DNA from: Actinomycetota bacterium
Lineage (GTDB): Bacteria > Actinomycetota > Thermoleophilia > Solirubrobacterales > 70-9
Direction of reading: 5' to 3'
Assembly: GCA_018268695.1 (NCBI GenBank)
Contig: JAFDWD010000920.1
Coordinates: 1 to 10,165 of the forward strand
DNA length: 10,165 nt
The notes under the pieces were generated by a model. It ran no database searches. It had not been told where the DNA came from and saw only the letters and a program-made list of their open reading frames with translations. A program made the translations under genes and the position numbers. This document shows positions 1-5,802 of the stretch, one piece after another; position 1 is the first letter of the stretch, and the number at the start of each line of letters is the position of its first letter.

Positions 1-77
1 CTCGGCCACGGCCCCCTGCACGCTTGTCTCGCATAGCGAGACAAGCGTGCAGGGGACTGGCTGTGGCCGTGGCCGAG
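1..77. repeat. Long two-tier hairpin
   Basis: A perfect 20-bp inner stem pairs 13-32 with 36-55 and leaves only a 3-nt ATA loop (33-35). A perfect 13-bp outer stem pairs 1-13 with 65-77, separated from the inner stem on the right by the unpaired bases 56-64. The outer stem may continue past the left edge. It could be a factor-independent terminator of a gene to the left, although no T-run follows, or a cruciform/protein-binding repeat. The near-perfect match over 33 paired positions is far beyond chance. Confidence 0.8.
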
Positions 78-170
78 ACGGCCGGGGTATGGAAGCGGTG
101 GAGGAAGTCCGACACCGTCCCGGGAGATGCCACGAAGTCCACGCTTCCGTGCGTGAGAGCGTGGGAACTC

Positions 171-206
171 CTGAATCCGGTGCGTGTCGCACAACACCGG
201 ATTCAG
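171..206. repeat. 12-bp inverted repeat with nested stem
   Basis: CTGAATCCGGTG (171-182) is the exact reverse complement of 195-206. A second stem, GTGCG (180-184) with CGCAC (188-192), is nested inside and competes with the top of the first. Both forms give a stable hairpin in RNA. No function can be assigned. Confidence 0.75.
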
Positions 207-217
207 CGCTGCATGCA

Positions 218-241
218 TTGACCACACCCTGGTGTGGTCAA
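218..241. repeat. 24-bp near-perfect palindrome, operator-like
   Basis: TTGACCACACC (218-228) is the exact reverse complement of 231-241, with only two bases between the arms. The tiny spacer suits a dimeric DNA-binding protein site better than an RNA hairpin, although an RNA version could form by opening the central pairs. No adjacent regulator gene lies in the window to pair it with. Confidence 0.65.
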
Positions 242-402
242 AGTCGACAGCGTTGATTCGGCCGCGACGGAACCGTCACGGAAGAGTGCGGATCCCGACC
301 GAAGGCGCGCGGAAGTGTGGAGTTCTCGACGTCTTCGTCAACGGATCACGCCGGGTGTGGCATCTCACGCACGGACCCTCGGAGAAACACCGCACTCCCT
401 CC

Positions 403-459
403 GTCCTGGCGTCTCATGGAGGTCACAGCCTGCCAGGACCTCCATGAGACGCCCAGGAC
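403..459 (-). terminator. Strong hairpin downstream of the YdeI-like gene
   Basis: Arms 403-424 and 437-459 pair over 22 bp with a single bulged base and a 12-nt loop (425-436). The hairpin begins 27 bases past the stop codon of the minus-strand gene ending at 486, so a terminator for that gene is the simplest reading. There is no T-run, which is common for terminators in GC-rich actinobacteria. It is as long as the hairpin at 1-77, so it may instead belong to the same repeat island. Confidence 0.55.
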
Positions 460-485
460 ACCGCCCCTCGGATGGCCGCCCCGGC

Positions 486-764
486 CTAACGCCCGTTGCG
501 CTCGCGGTGCTTGCAACCGGGCCAGCAGCACGGACGCCGCGTGCCTTCCTCGAGCTCTTCCCGGGTCCGGCGGATGCGGCGTTCGCGGGTCGCCTCTTGC
601 TTGGCGTCCTCGACCCAGCAGATGAACTCGTTGCGGGCCAAGGGGGTGATGTCGCGCCAGGCTTCGAGGGCGGTGGCGTGGGCGGTCAGCTCGCGCTCGA
701 GGTCTGGCGGGAGGTCGTGGACGACGCCGCCGGGAAGCGCCTCGGGGGTCGTCGATCGGGGCAT
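486..764 (-). CDS. YdeI/OmpD-associated (OmdA) family protein
   Basis: This 92-residue protein resembles the short actinobacterial members of the YdeI/OmdA family (bacteriocin-protection, OmpD-associated). What I recognise is the helical block from about residue 20 to 75, with 'DITPLARNEFICWVEDAKQ' (38-56) followed by a run of paired Arg/Glu, as in the family's '(L)TPSxRREYxxWIxxAKxxETRxRR' pattern. The C-terminal RRPCCWPGCKHR (76-87) holds three Cys and a His. They could bind metal, but that is only a guess. The biochemical function is unknown even for well-studied relatives, and it is probably cytosolic. The ATG at 764 has no ribosome binding site, but a -10-like TACCCT (minus strand, 776-771) places the expected transcript start on that ATG, so a leaderless mRNA is likely. 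It is divergent from the oxidoreductase gene and followed by a strong hairpin. Confidence 0.75.
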   Translation of the reverse strand: MPRSTTPEALPGGVVHDLPPDLERELTAHATALEAWRDITPLARNEFICWVEDAKQEATRERRIRRTREELEEGTRRPCCWPGCKHRERNGR

Positions 765-784
765 GGGACTAGGGTAACGGCGCG
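765..784. promoter_or_regulatory. Bidirectional promoter, overlapping -10 elements
   Basis: Only 20 bp separate the two divergent ATGs. The sequence CTAGGGTA contains TAGGGT (770-775) on the plus strand and TACCCT (776-771) on the minus strand, both of the TAnnnT form, overlapping by five bases. With the usual distance, the minus-strand start falls exactly on the A of the ATG at 764. The plus-strand start falls at about 782, three bases before the ATG at 785. Both genes would then be leaderless or nearly so, matching their lack of ribosome binding sites. No convincing -35 is visible on either side. Confidence 0.5.
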
Positions 785-1735
785 ATGCGCGTCGCCGAGA
801 TCAAGGACAAAGCGATCGGGCCGGGAGAGCGGGAGCAGCCCGTTCCCGGCCTCGGCCCGGCGCTGATCCGCGTCCGCGCCGCGGGCGTCAACGGCGCCGA
901 TCCGGTCCAGGTGGCCGGCTTCTACCCGCCCCCGGCCGAGGCCGGCGTCCCCGACGACATCCCGGGGATGGAGCTGGCGGGCGAGCTGGTCGAGTCCCGC
1001 GCCCCGGTGCCCCGGTTCGAGCCGGGGGCGCGGGTGATGGCGATCGTCGCCGGCGCCGCCCAGGCGGAGTACGCGGTGATCGACGAGCGCCAGCTGATGC
1101 CGGTCCCCGAGGCCCTCGACTGGACCCAGGCGGGCGGCTTCCCGGAGGTCTTCGCGACCGCCTACGACGCCCTGGTCGGCCAGGCGAGCCTGCGCAGTGG
1201 TCAACGCCTGCTGGTCAACGGCGCGGGCGGCGGCGTCGGTACCGCAGCGGTCCAGCTCGGCCGCGTCCTCGGCGCCGACGTGACCGCCTCGGTGCGCAAC
1301 GAGGCGAACCGCGCCGCCGTCTGCGAGCTCGGCGCCCACCGCGCACTCGCTCCCGACGAGGCCTACGAGCACGGGCCCTTCGACGTCGTCCTCGAGCTCG
1401 TCGGCGCACCCAACCTCGTCCCCAGCGTGAAGGCGCTGGCGACCTGGGGCACGATCGTCGTGATCGGCGTCTCCGCCGGCCACGAGGGAACCCTCGACCT
1501 GCGCCGGCTGATGGCCAAGCGCGGCACCGTCCGCGCCTCCACCCTCCGCTATCGCGCCCCCGAGGAAAAAGCCGTCCTCGCCCGCGAGCTCGAAGCGAGC
1601 GTACTTCCCCTGGTCGCCGACGGCCGCCTCCGCGTGCCGATCCAGGCCGAGTTCCCGCTCGCCGAGGTCACCGCCGCCTACGAGCGCTTCACCGCCGGCG
1701 GCCACGTCGGCAAGATCGTCGTGCGCTGCGGCTAG
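785..1735 (+). CDS. NADPH:quinone oxidoreductase-like (MDR superfamily)
   Basis: A complete 316-residue medium-chain dehydrogenase/reductase of the zinc-free quinone oxidoreductase (QOR/PIG3-like) group, the normal length for the family. It is expected to reduce quinones or reactive enones/aldehydes with NADPH in the cytosol. The N-terminal GroES-like fold carries 'RAAGVNGADP' (31-40), the family's AAGVNxxD motif. The Rossmann fold starts at the dinucleotide-binding loop NGAGGGVGT (145-153) and contains FDVVLELVG (199-207). 'GGHVGKIVV' (305-313) is the standard C-terminal signature. The structural-zinc cysteines and catalytic Cys/His of alcohol dehydrogenases are absent, supporting the zinc-free subgroup. 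The ATG at 785 is probably leaderless. Its TAG overlaps the TAG of the converging haemoglobin gene. The exact substrate cannot be read from sequence. Confidence 0.9.
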   Translation: MRVAEIKDKAIGPGEREQPVPGLGPALIRVRAAGVNGADPVQVAGFYPPPAEAGVPDDIPGMELAGELVESRAPVPRFEPGARVMAIVAGAAQAEYAVIDERQLMPVPEALDWTQAGGFPEVFATAYDALVGQASLRSGQRLLVNGAGGGVGTAAVQLGRVLGADVTASVRNEANRAAVCELGAHRALAPDEAYEHGPFDVVLELVGAPNLVPSVKALATWGTIVVIGVSAGHEGTLDLRRLMAKRGTVRASTLRYRAPEEKAVLARELEASVLPLVADGRLRVPIQAEFPLAEVTAAYERFTAGGHVGKIVVRCG

Positions 1736-2082
1736 CCGCCGGCGGGCTGCATCTGCAGGCGGCCGTAGAAGGCGTTGGCGACGCGGAGGCCGTGGACCTT
1801 CGCGGCGGCGGCGATCGGGCCGTCGAACATCTCGTCCACGGTCTGGCACCAGAGAACGAGCCAGCGCTCGAAGTGCTCCTTCTGTAGGCCTCCCTCGGCT
1901 TTCTGGTGCAGTCGGCCGTGGACGCCGAACGCGCCGCCTTTGTAGGACATCGCGCCGAGCAGGTTCGTCGCCCAGAACGAGGCGATCACCGGGATGTGGG
2001 CCTCGAGGTCGAGTTCGGCGACGTCGGTGAAGATCCAGCCGATCTTCTCGTCGGCCATCGCCTTGCCGTAGAAGGCGCGCAC
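1732..2082 (-). CDS. Group III truncated haemoglobin
   Basis: A haem-binding 2/2 globin, likely for oxygen or nitric-oxide chemistry in the cytosol. Numbering from the GTG at 2082, the group III landmarks seen by analogy with Campylobacter Ctb are Tyr5 (B10, in AFY), His29 (E7, in LEAHIPVIASFW), His55 (F8, proximal haem ligand, in FGVH) and Trp74 (G8, in FERWLVLW). All key positions are present. The GTG start is suspect: Tyr B10 would sit at residue 5, while the frame stays open upstream and encodes ALPDIQDYADCERL, which looks like the missing start of the fold. No ATG, GTG or TTG lies in frame there; an ATG at 2147 is out of frame by one base. The natural gene probably runs to 2147, with one base lost. 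It converges on the oxidoreductase, sharing CTAG at 1732-1735 for both stops. Confidence 0.85.
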   Translation of the reverse strand: MRAFYGKAMADEKIGWIFTDVAELDLEAHIPVIASFWATNLLGAMSYKGGAFGVHGRLHQKAEGGLQKEHFERWLVLWCQTVDEMFDGPIAAAAKVHGLRVANAFYGRLQMQPAGG

Positions 2083-2147
2083 GAGCCGTTCGCAGTCGGC
2101 GTAGTCCTGGATGTCGGGAAGGGCGTCGGCGGCGATGCCGGAATCAT
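2083..2147 (-). pseudogene. Probable 5' part of the truncated haemoglobin, out of frame
   Basis: This stretch continues the haemoglobin frame upstream of the GTG and encodes about 20 residues ending in DIQDYADCERL, which suits the pre-B helix of group III globins. It cannot be reached from a standard start. The ATG at 2147 would come into frame if one base were added right after it: ATGATTCC would become, for example, ATGGATTCC and give MDSGIAADALPDIQD. Either a base was lost in assembly or the gene carries a real frameshift, or initiation uses a non-standard codon. Confidence 0.5.
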
Positions 2148-2243
2148 GACGACCGGCGTCCGCCGGCAGCCGGATACCAAAAATTCGTTGCGCAAGCGTC
2201 GAACTTCGACGGTGATCGTCACAAATGACGCTAGCTTCAGAAG
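2148..2243. promoter_or_regulatory. Palindrome-rich divergent control region
   Basis: This 96-bp gap separates the haemoglobin and the secreted-protein gene. It contains a 15-bp perfect dyad CGTCGAACTTCGACG (2197-2211), an adjacent dyad CGTCA-CAAA-TGACG (2217-2230), overlapping GTGA-TCG-TCAC (2212-2222), and CCGGCG-TC-CGCCGG (2153-2166). On the plus strand TAGCTT (2232-2237) puts the expected transcript start exactly on the GTG at 2244. On the minus strand TAGCGT (2233-2228) could serve the haemoglobin gene, starting near 2221. It is also more AT-rich than its surroundings (for example CCAAAAATTCG, 2178-2187). The dyads lie where a repressor or activator would control both promoters. Confidence 0.5.
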
Positions 2244-2834
2244 GTGAGGCCGCTTCGCCGCAGATCGCCGAAGTTCGTGGTGTCCGCGGTCCTCCTCGCG
2301 GCGGCCGCCCTGCCCGGTGGAGCCTCGGCGGCGGTGTTCACGGCGACGCCGACCGACACGGTGAGCGAAGGGTCCGGCCCGATCACCTGGGCCTTCGAGA
2401 GCGATGCCCCGGACACGATCTGGGGAAACGTGACCTGGAAAGTGAGCACCGAGCCCGAATGGCACATGTGCGGCGGGCCGAGCGGCGTCGTCACCCTCGA
2501 AAACCTCGGCGCGGGCACCTACTGGGTGGAAATCGCCGACGAGGTCGACCTTGGATTCGCCGGGGAATCGGCGGGCGACGAACCGTTCGCCCGCTGCTCG
2601 GAGTCGCACTCCCCCGCGCTGGGCCCGCTCCATCCCGTGACCCTAGATGCCGTCACGGTGGTCCCCTCCCCCGCCGGGCCGGCGACCGCGACGACGACCG
2701 TCATCGTCCGCGGGCCGAGCTGCCGGAAGCCCCACCACCGACCCTCACCAGGCCCCGCTCATAGGCATAGATCACAGCCTGGACACGGCTCCGACAGCCG
2801 AGCTTGTCGAGCACCGCCGAGACGTGGGACTTGA
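2244..2834 (+). CDS. Secreted protein of unknown function
   Basis: I do not recognise a family. The 196-residue frame starts with a typical Sec signal peptide: basic MRPLRRRSPK, hydrophobic 11-23, and ASA cleavage after about residue 29. The mature part to about residue 155 is rich in Thr, Val and Gly in alternating patterns ('TVSEGSGPITWAFE', 'GTYWVEIADEVD') that suggest an immunoglobulin-like beta-sandwich. It holds two cysteines in the middle (in HMCGG and ARCSES) and one near residue 163. From about residue 153 the composition changes to Pro/His/Arg/Ser. That tail lies wholly antisense to the end of the response-regulator gene (overlap 2701-2834), so it may be stop-loss read-through rather than an evolved domain. 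The GTG start fits a leaderless transcript from TAGCTT at 2232-2237. Position, signal peptide and mature-domain composition make the gene credible. Confidence 0.6.
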   Translation: MRPLRRRSPKFVVSAVLLAAAALPGGASAAVFTATPTDTVSEGSGPITWAFESDAPDTIWGNVTWKVSTEPEWHMCGGPSGVVTLENLGAGTYWVEIADEVDLGFAGESAGDEPFARCSESHSPALGPLHPVTLDAVTVVPSPAGPATATTTVIVRGPSCRKPHHRPSPGPAHRHRSQPGHGSDSRACRAPPRRGT

Positions 2835-3387
2835 CCGTGCTCTCCTCGATCACCAGCTCGGCGGCGATCTCGCCGTTGCTCATCCCCTGGGCGACGAGGA
2901 GGTAGATCTCGCGCTCGCGGGCGGTCAGCGCGTCGAGCTTCGGGTCGGACTTCAGCGGCGGCGCCAGGGAGGCGTACTCGGAGATCAGCCGGCGGGTCAC
3001 CGCGACGCCGATCAGGCCCTGGCCGGACTCGACCGCCCGCAGCGCGGGCACCAGCTCCTCCGGGACCGACTCCTTCAAGAGGAAGCCGGAGGCGCCCGAC
3101 TGCAGGGCCTCGAAGACGTATTCGTCGAGGTCGTAGGTGGTCACCACGATCACCGCCACCGCGTCCTCGACCCCTGGGCCGGCGAGCAGGCGCGTCGCCT
3201 CGAGGCCGTCCATCCGCGGCATCCGCACGTCCATCACGACCACGTCGGCCTCGCGGCGCCGGGCCAAGGCCACCGCCTCGCGGCCGTCGGCCGCTTCGCC
3301 GACCACCTCGATCCCCGGCTCCCGCGTCAGCATCGCCCGCATGCCGCTGCGCACCGCGGCCTGATCGTCGACCAGCAGGACCTTCAT
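2701..3387 (-). CDS. NarL/LuxR-family response regulator
   Basis: A 228-residue two-component regulator that should bind DNA when phosphorylated by the kinase encoded just upstream. The receiver domain (1-120) has the acidic pair D7/D8, phospho-acceptor D53 (in VMDVRMP), T83/T84 and K105 (in FLLKES). The LuxR-type helix-turn-helix spans about 153-215, with 'LTAREREIYLLVAQGMSNGEI' leading into the recognition helix around EESTVKSHVSAVLDKLG (181-197). All key residues are intact. The ATG overlaps the kinase stop as ATGA, so translation is coupled. The last 15 or so residues (VGGGASGSSARGR) are a loose extension beyond the family's usual end and overlap the converging secreted-protein gene. The likely target is the promoter of its own operon upstream of 8458. 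Confidence 0.93.
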   Translation of the reverse strand: MKVLLVDDQAAVRSGMRAMLTREPGIEVVGEAADGREAVALARRREADVVVMDVRMPRMDGLEATRLLAGPGVEDAVAVIVVTTYDLDEYVFEALQSGASGFLLKESVPEELVPALRAVESGQGLIGVAVTRRLISEYASLAPPLKSDPKLDALTAREREIYLLVAQGMSNGEIAAELVIEESTVKSHVSAVLDKLGCRSRVQAVIYAYERGLVRVGGGASGSSARGR

Positions 3388-4598
3388 CGCGCCAAGGCCT
3401 CGTAGGGGAGCTCCGCACGGATCCGCCAGCCGCCGTCCGGCCCCGGCCCGAGCTCGAGCGTGCCGCCGGCGACGGCGACGCGTTCGCGCATCCCCAGCAG
3501 GCCCTGCCCGGGCCCTTCCCCTTCGTCCGGCACGCCGCCGACCCCGTCGTCTTCGACCGCCAGCTCGAGCCCGGCCGGCCCATAGCGCAACTCGACCACG
3601 GCATTGCGGGCGCCGGCGTGGCGGGAGACGTTGGTGAGCGCCTCCTGCACAACCCGGTAGGCGCAGTCGCCGACGATCCCCTCGAGCGGCCGCTCTTCGC
3701 CGATCGTCCGCACCGTCACCTTCAGGTCGCCCTGCTCGACGCCGCGCGCCAGCCGTTCGATCTCCTCGTGGCCCGCCAGCCCCGGCGCCCGGCGCTCCGA
3801 TTCGCGGACCAGCCCCAGCAGGCGCTTCGTTTCCGCCAGCGCCGTCGCCGCCGAGCGGCGGATCGTCCGCAGCGCCAGGCCGACGTCATCGGTGTCCCCT
3901 TCGCCCAGCATCTGCTCGCCGACCCCGGCCTGGATCGAGATCGCGCTGAGGTGGTGGCCGACCACGTCATGGACGTCGCGGGCGATCCGCAGCCGCTCCT
4001 CGTTGACCGCGCCCGCCACTTCCAGCTCGTGCAGCTCCTCCAGGCGCGCCGCCCGGGCCTCGGCCTCGGCGGTCAGTTCGCGGCGTACGCGGAAGGCGTC
4101 GCCGACAGCGACCGGGGCCGCCGCCAGGGCGATCGAGCCGATCAGTTCACCCGGCGTCACTTCGCCTTCCCAGATCACCAACCCGACCGCCATCGCGACC
4201 ACCGCGACACCGAGCACGATCGTCTCGCGCCGCGACGTGTGAGCGGCGCAGACGCCGACGATGAAGGCGCTGACCAGGGTCGCGATCCAGACCGAGTAGC
4301 CGAGGCCGGCGGCGGTCCCGGCGGCCGCGGCGGTCAGCACCCCGGCGGCCAGCGGTTGGCGGCGGGCGAAGGCGAACGCGCCCCCGAGGACCACCATCAG
4401 GCCGATGCCGAGGGCGTCCGGCTCCCGCGTCCACGGTTCCCATTCGGCGGTTTCGATGAAGAGGCCCGCCAGCGCGGCGACGATCCCGCCGAGCCCGAGG
4501 ATCAGGTCCTGTCGGCCCTCGCCGAGGGCCCGCCAATACCGCGTCGCCGGGAGCTGCCGCATGGGCCGCAGACGATACGGCTCGCCCACATCACTCAT
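3384..4598 (-). CDS. Membrane sensor histidine kinase, HisKA_3 (NarX/DesK/LiaS type)
   Basis: Starting at the ATG at 4598 gives 404 residues. The N-terminal part (about 30-170) has roughly six hydrophobic segments with almost no extracellular loop, so sensing is probably within the membrane or through the neighbouring transporter. A short coiled coil (172-198) leads to the HisKA_3 dimerisation domain, with phospho-acceptor His210 in ARDVHDVVGHHLSAI. The HATPase_c domain has an N box with E319 and N323 (VVQEALTNVSRH), a G1 box DDGVGG (350-355) and a G2 box GQGLLGM (364-370). The frame is open to 4709, but those 37 residues are low-complexity Ser/Pro/Arg antisense-like sequence inside the permease gene. 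The 4598 ATG overlaps the permease stop by 8 bases and is preferred. An ATG at 4562 is the alternative. The stop overlaps the regulator's start. Confidence 0.92.
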   Translation of the reverse strand: MSDVGEPYRLRPMRQLPATRYWRALGEGRQDLILGLGGIVAALAGLFIETAEWEPWTREPDALGIGLMVVLGGAFAFARRQPLAAGVLTAAAAGTAAGLGYSVWIATLVSAFIVGVCAAHTSRRETIVLGVAVVAMAVGLVIWEGEVTPGELIGSIALAAAPVAVGDAFRVRRELTAEAEARAARLEELHELEVAGAVNEERLRIARDVHDVVGHHLSAISIQAGVGEQMLGEGDTDDVGLALRTIRRSAATALAETKRLLGLVRESERRAPGLAGHEEIERLARGVEQGDLKVTVRTIGEERPLEGIVGDCAYRVVQEALTNVSRHAGARNAVVELRYGPAGLELAVEDDGVGGVPDEGEGPGQGLLGMRERVAVAGGTLELGPGPDGGWRIRAELPYEALAR

Positions 4599-5802
4599 AG
4601 CGGAGCGCGTCGATCGGGGCCATCGCCGCGGCCCGGTTGGCGGGATAGAAGCCGAAGAAGAGGCCGACCACGGCGGAGACGCCGATCGCGATGCCGATCG
4701 GGGCGGCACCGATCGAGACCGCGTAGCCGGTGAAATGGCCGGCGATCAGGGCGCCGCCGCCACCGATCACCACCCCGCCGAGGCCCCCGAGCAGACACAG
4801 CACCACCGACTCGATCAGGAACTGGGAGACGATCTGGGCGCGGCGGGCGCCGATCGCCTTGCGGATGCCGATCTCCCGCGTCCGTTCGATCACGGTCACG
4901 AGCATGATGTTCATCACCCCCATCCCGCCGACGAAGAGCGAGGTCGCGGCGACGCCGCCGAGGACGATGCTGAGGATCGAGGAGATCGAGTTGGCGGTCC
5001 CGACCAGGCCTTCCGGCCCGTACACGGAGAAGTCCGATTCCTGGCCGGGACGCAGTTCGTGGGTGCGCCGCAGGGCGCTGTCGATCGAGGCTTTGGCGAG
5101 GCCGGACGCGTTCCGCCCGGTGATCTCCACGTCGATCTGGGTCGGCGGCGCCCAGGGCCCGCTGAGGTTGTCCCGCACGGCCGAGTAGGGCGCGTAGGCG
5201 GTGCTGTCGGCTTCGCCGCCGACCGGGGCGAGGACCCCGACGACGCTGAAGCGGACCCCGTTGGCGACCACCGACTGCCCCGCCCCCTTGCCTTTGCCGA
5301 AGATGTGTTCGGCCACCCGGCTGCCGAGCACCATGACGCGTTCGCGGTTCTTTTCGTCGGTCTCGGTGAGAAGCCGGCCGGCCGCCAAGGTGACCGGGGC
5401 GGTGCGCAGATAGCCCGGGTTGACGCCGGTGAATTCGCTCACCGTGTTGCTGCGGGTGCCGTTCTGCAGGGTCACCGAGGGGGCGAGCACCGGGTAGGCG
5501 GCGGCGACGCCGCCGGCCGGGCCGACCGCGGCGATCGCTTCTGCGTCGGCTTCGCTCAGCTGCGGTTCGTTGCCCGCGACCGGCGCCGCGAAGAAGTTGA
5601 AGCCGCCGGGATAGACGGTGAGGATGTTCGTCCCCAGGCCTTCCAGCTTCCCTTCCACCGCGCTCGAGGTCGCCTTGCCGGCGGCGACCAGGAGGATCAC
5701 CGAGCCGACGCCGATCACGATCCCGAGCATCGTCAGGATCGAGCGCATGCGGTTGGCGGCGATCGAGCGCCAGGCCATCCGCAGGGTGCTGAGGAAGCTC
5801 AT
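4591..5802 (-). CDS. ABC transporter permease, MacB/FtsX family
   Basis: A full-length 403-residue type VII ABC permease. It has one N-terminal membrane helix (about 20-42, after MAWRSIAANRMRSILTMLG), a large extracytoplasmic MacB-PCD domain (about 45-265) and three C-terminal helices (about 272-302, 327-354, 365-388). Diagnostic stretches are VGGMGVMNIMLVTVIERTRE (291-310), running into IGIRKAIGARRAQI, the coupling region facing the ATPase, and the C-terminal GFYPANRAAAMAPIDALRYE. Proteins of this type do not carry substrate through the membrane. They transmit ATP-driven motion to the outside, typically in macrolide or peptide efflux and in lipoprotein release. The ATG overlaps the ATPase stop as ATGA; a weak GAGG lies 8 bases upstream of it. 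It pairs with the ATPase and the adaptor upstream. Confidence 0.93.
   Translation of the reverse strand: MSFLSTLRMAWRSIAANRMRSILTMLGIVIGVGSVILLVAAGKATSSAVEGKLEGLGTNILTVYPGGFNFFAAPVAGNEPQLSEADAEAIAAVGPAGGVAAAYPVLAPSVTLQNGTRSNTVSEFTGVNPGYLRTAPVTLAAGRLLTETDEKNRERVMVLGSRVAEHIFGKGKGAGQSVVANGVRFSVVGVLAPVGGEADSTAYAPYSAVRDNLSGPWAPPTQIDVEITGRNASGLAKASIDSALRRTHELRPGQESDFSVYGPEGLVGTANSISSILSIVLGGVAATSLFVGGMGVMNIMLVTVIERTREIGIRKAIGARRAQIVSQFLIESVVLCLLGGLGGVVIGGGGALIAGHFTGYAVSIGAAPIGIAIGVSAVVGLFFGFYPANRAAAMAPIDALRYE

Larger units (their letters stand above)
1..485. other. Gene-free inverted-repeat island
   Basis: I see no convincing gene in these 485 bases. The open frames here have no recognisable motif, no good start signal, and are interrupted by perfect inverted repeats. 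Four strong dyads lie at 1-77, 171-206, 218-241 and 403-459. Longer-range complementarity adds 146-158 with 363-375 (13 bp), 124-133 with 357-366 (10 bp) and 284-291 with 390-397 (8 bp). Two of these pairings compete for the same right-hand segment. No tRNA-like, rRNA-like or transposase sequence was found. It could be a structured non-coding RNA, a set of terminators and protein-binding palindromes, or the remnant of a repeat-rich mobile element. The sequence alone does not decide between these. Confidence 0.6.

Noticed and set aside
1..460. Insertion sequence or MITE
   Set aside because: No transposase, no flanking target duplication and no single pair of terminal inverted repeats bounding the whole region could be found; the left boundary is outside the window.
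234..866. 210-residue plus-strand frame covering the island and the YdeI-like gene
   Set aside because: It runs through perfect hairpins, changes composition along its length, and is antisense to a recognisable YdeI/OmdA protein.
686..1849. 387-residue minus-strand open frame across the oxidoreductase
   Set aside because: The opposite strand encodes a complete oxidoreductase with its Rossmann motif; this frame is a shadow.
4599..4709. Upstream extension of the kinase gene to 4709
   Set aside because: The extra 37 residues are Ser/Pro/Arg-rich, lie inside the permease's conserved C-terminus, and precede a better-placed ATG that overlaps the permease stop.
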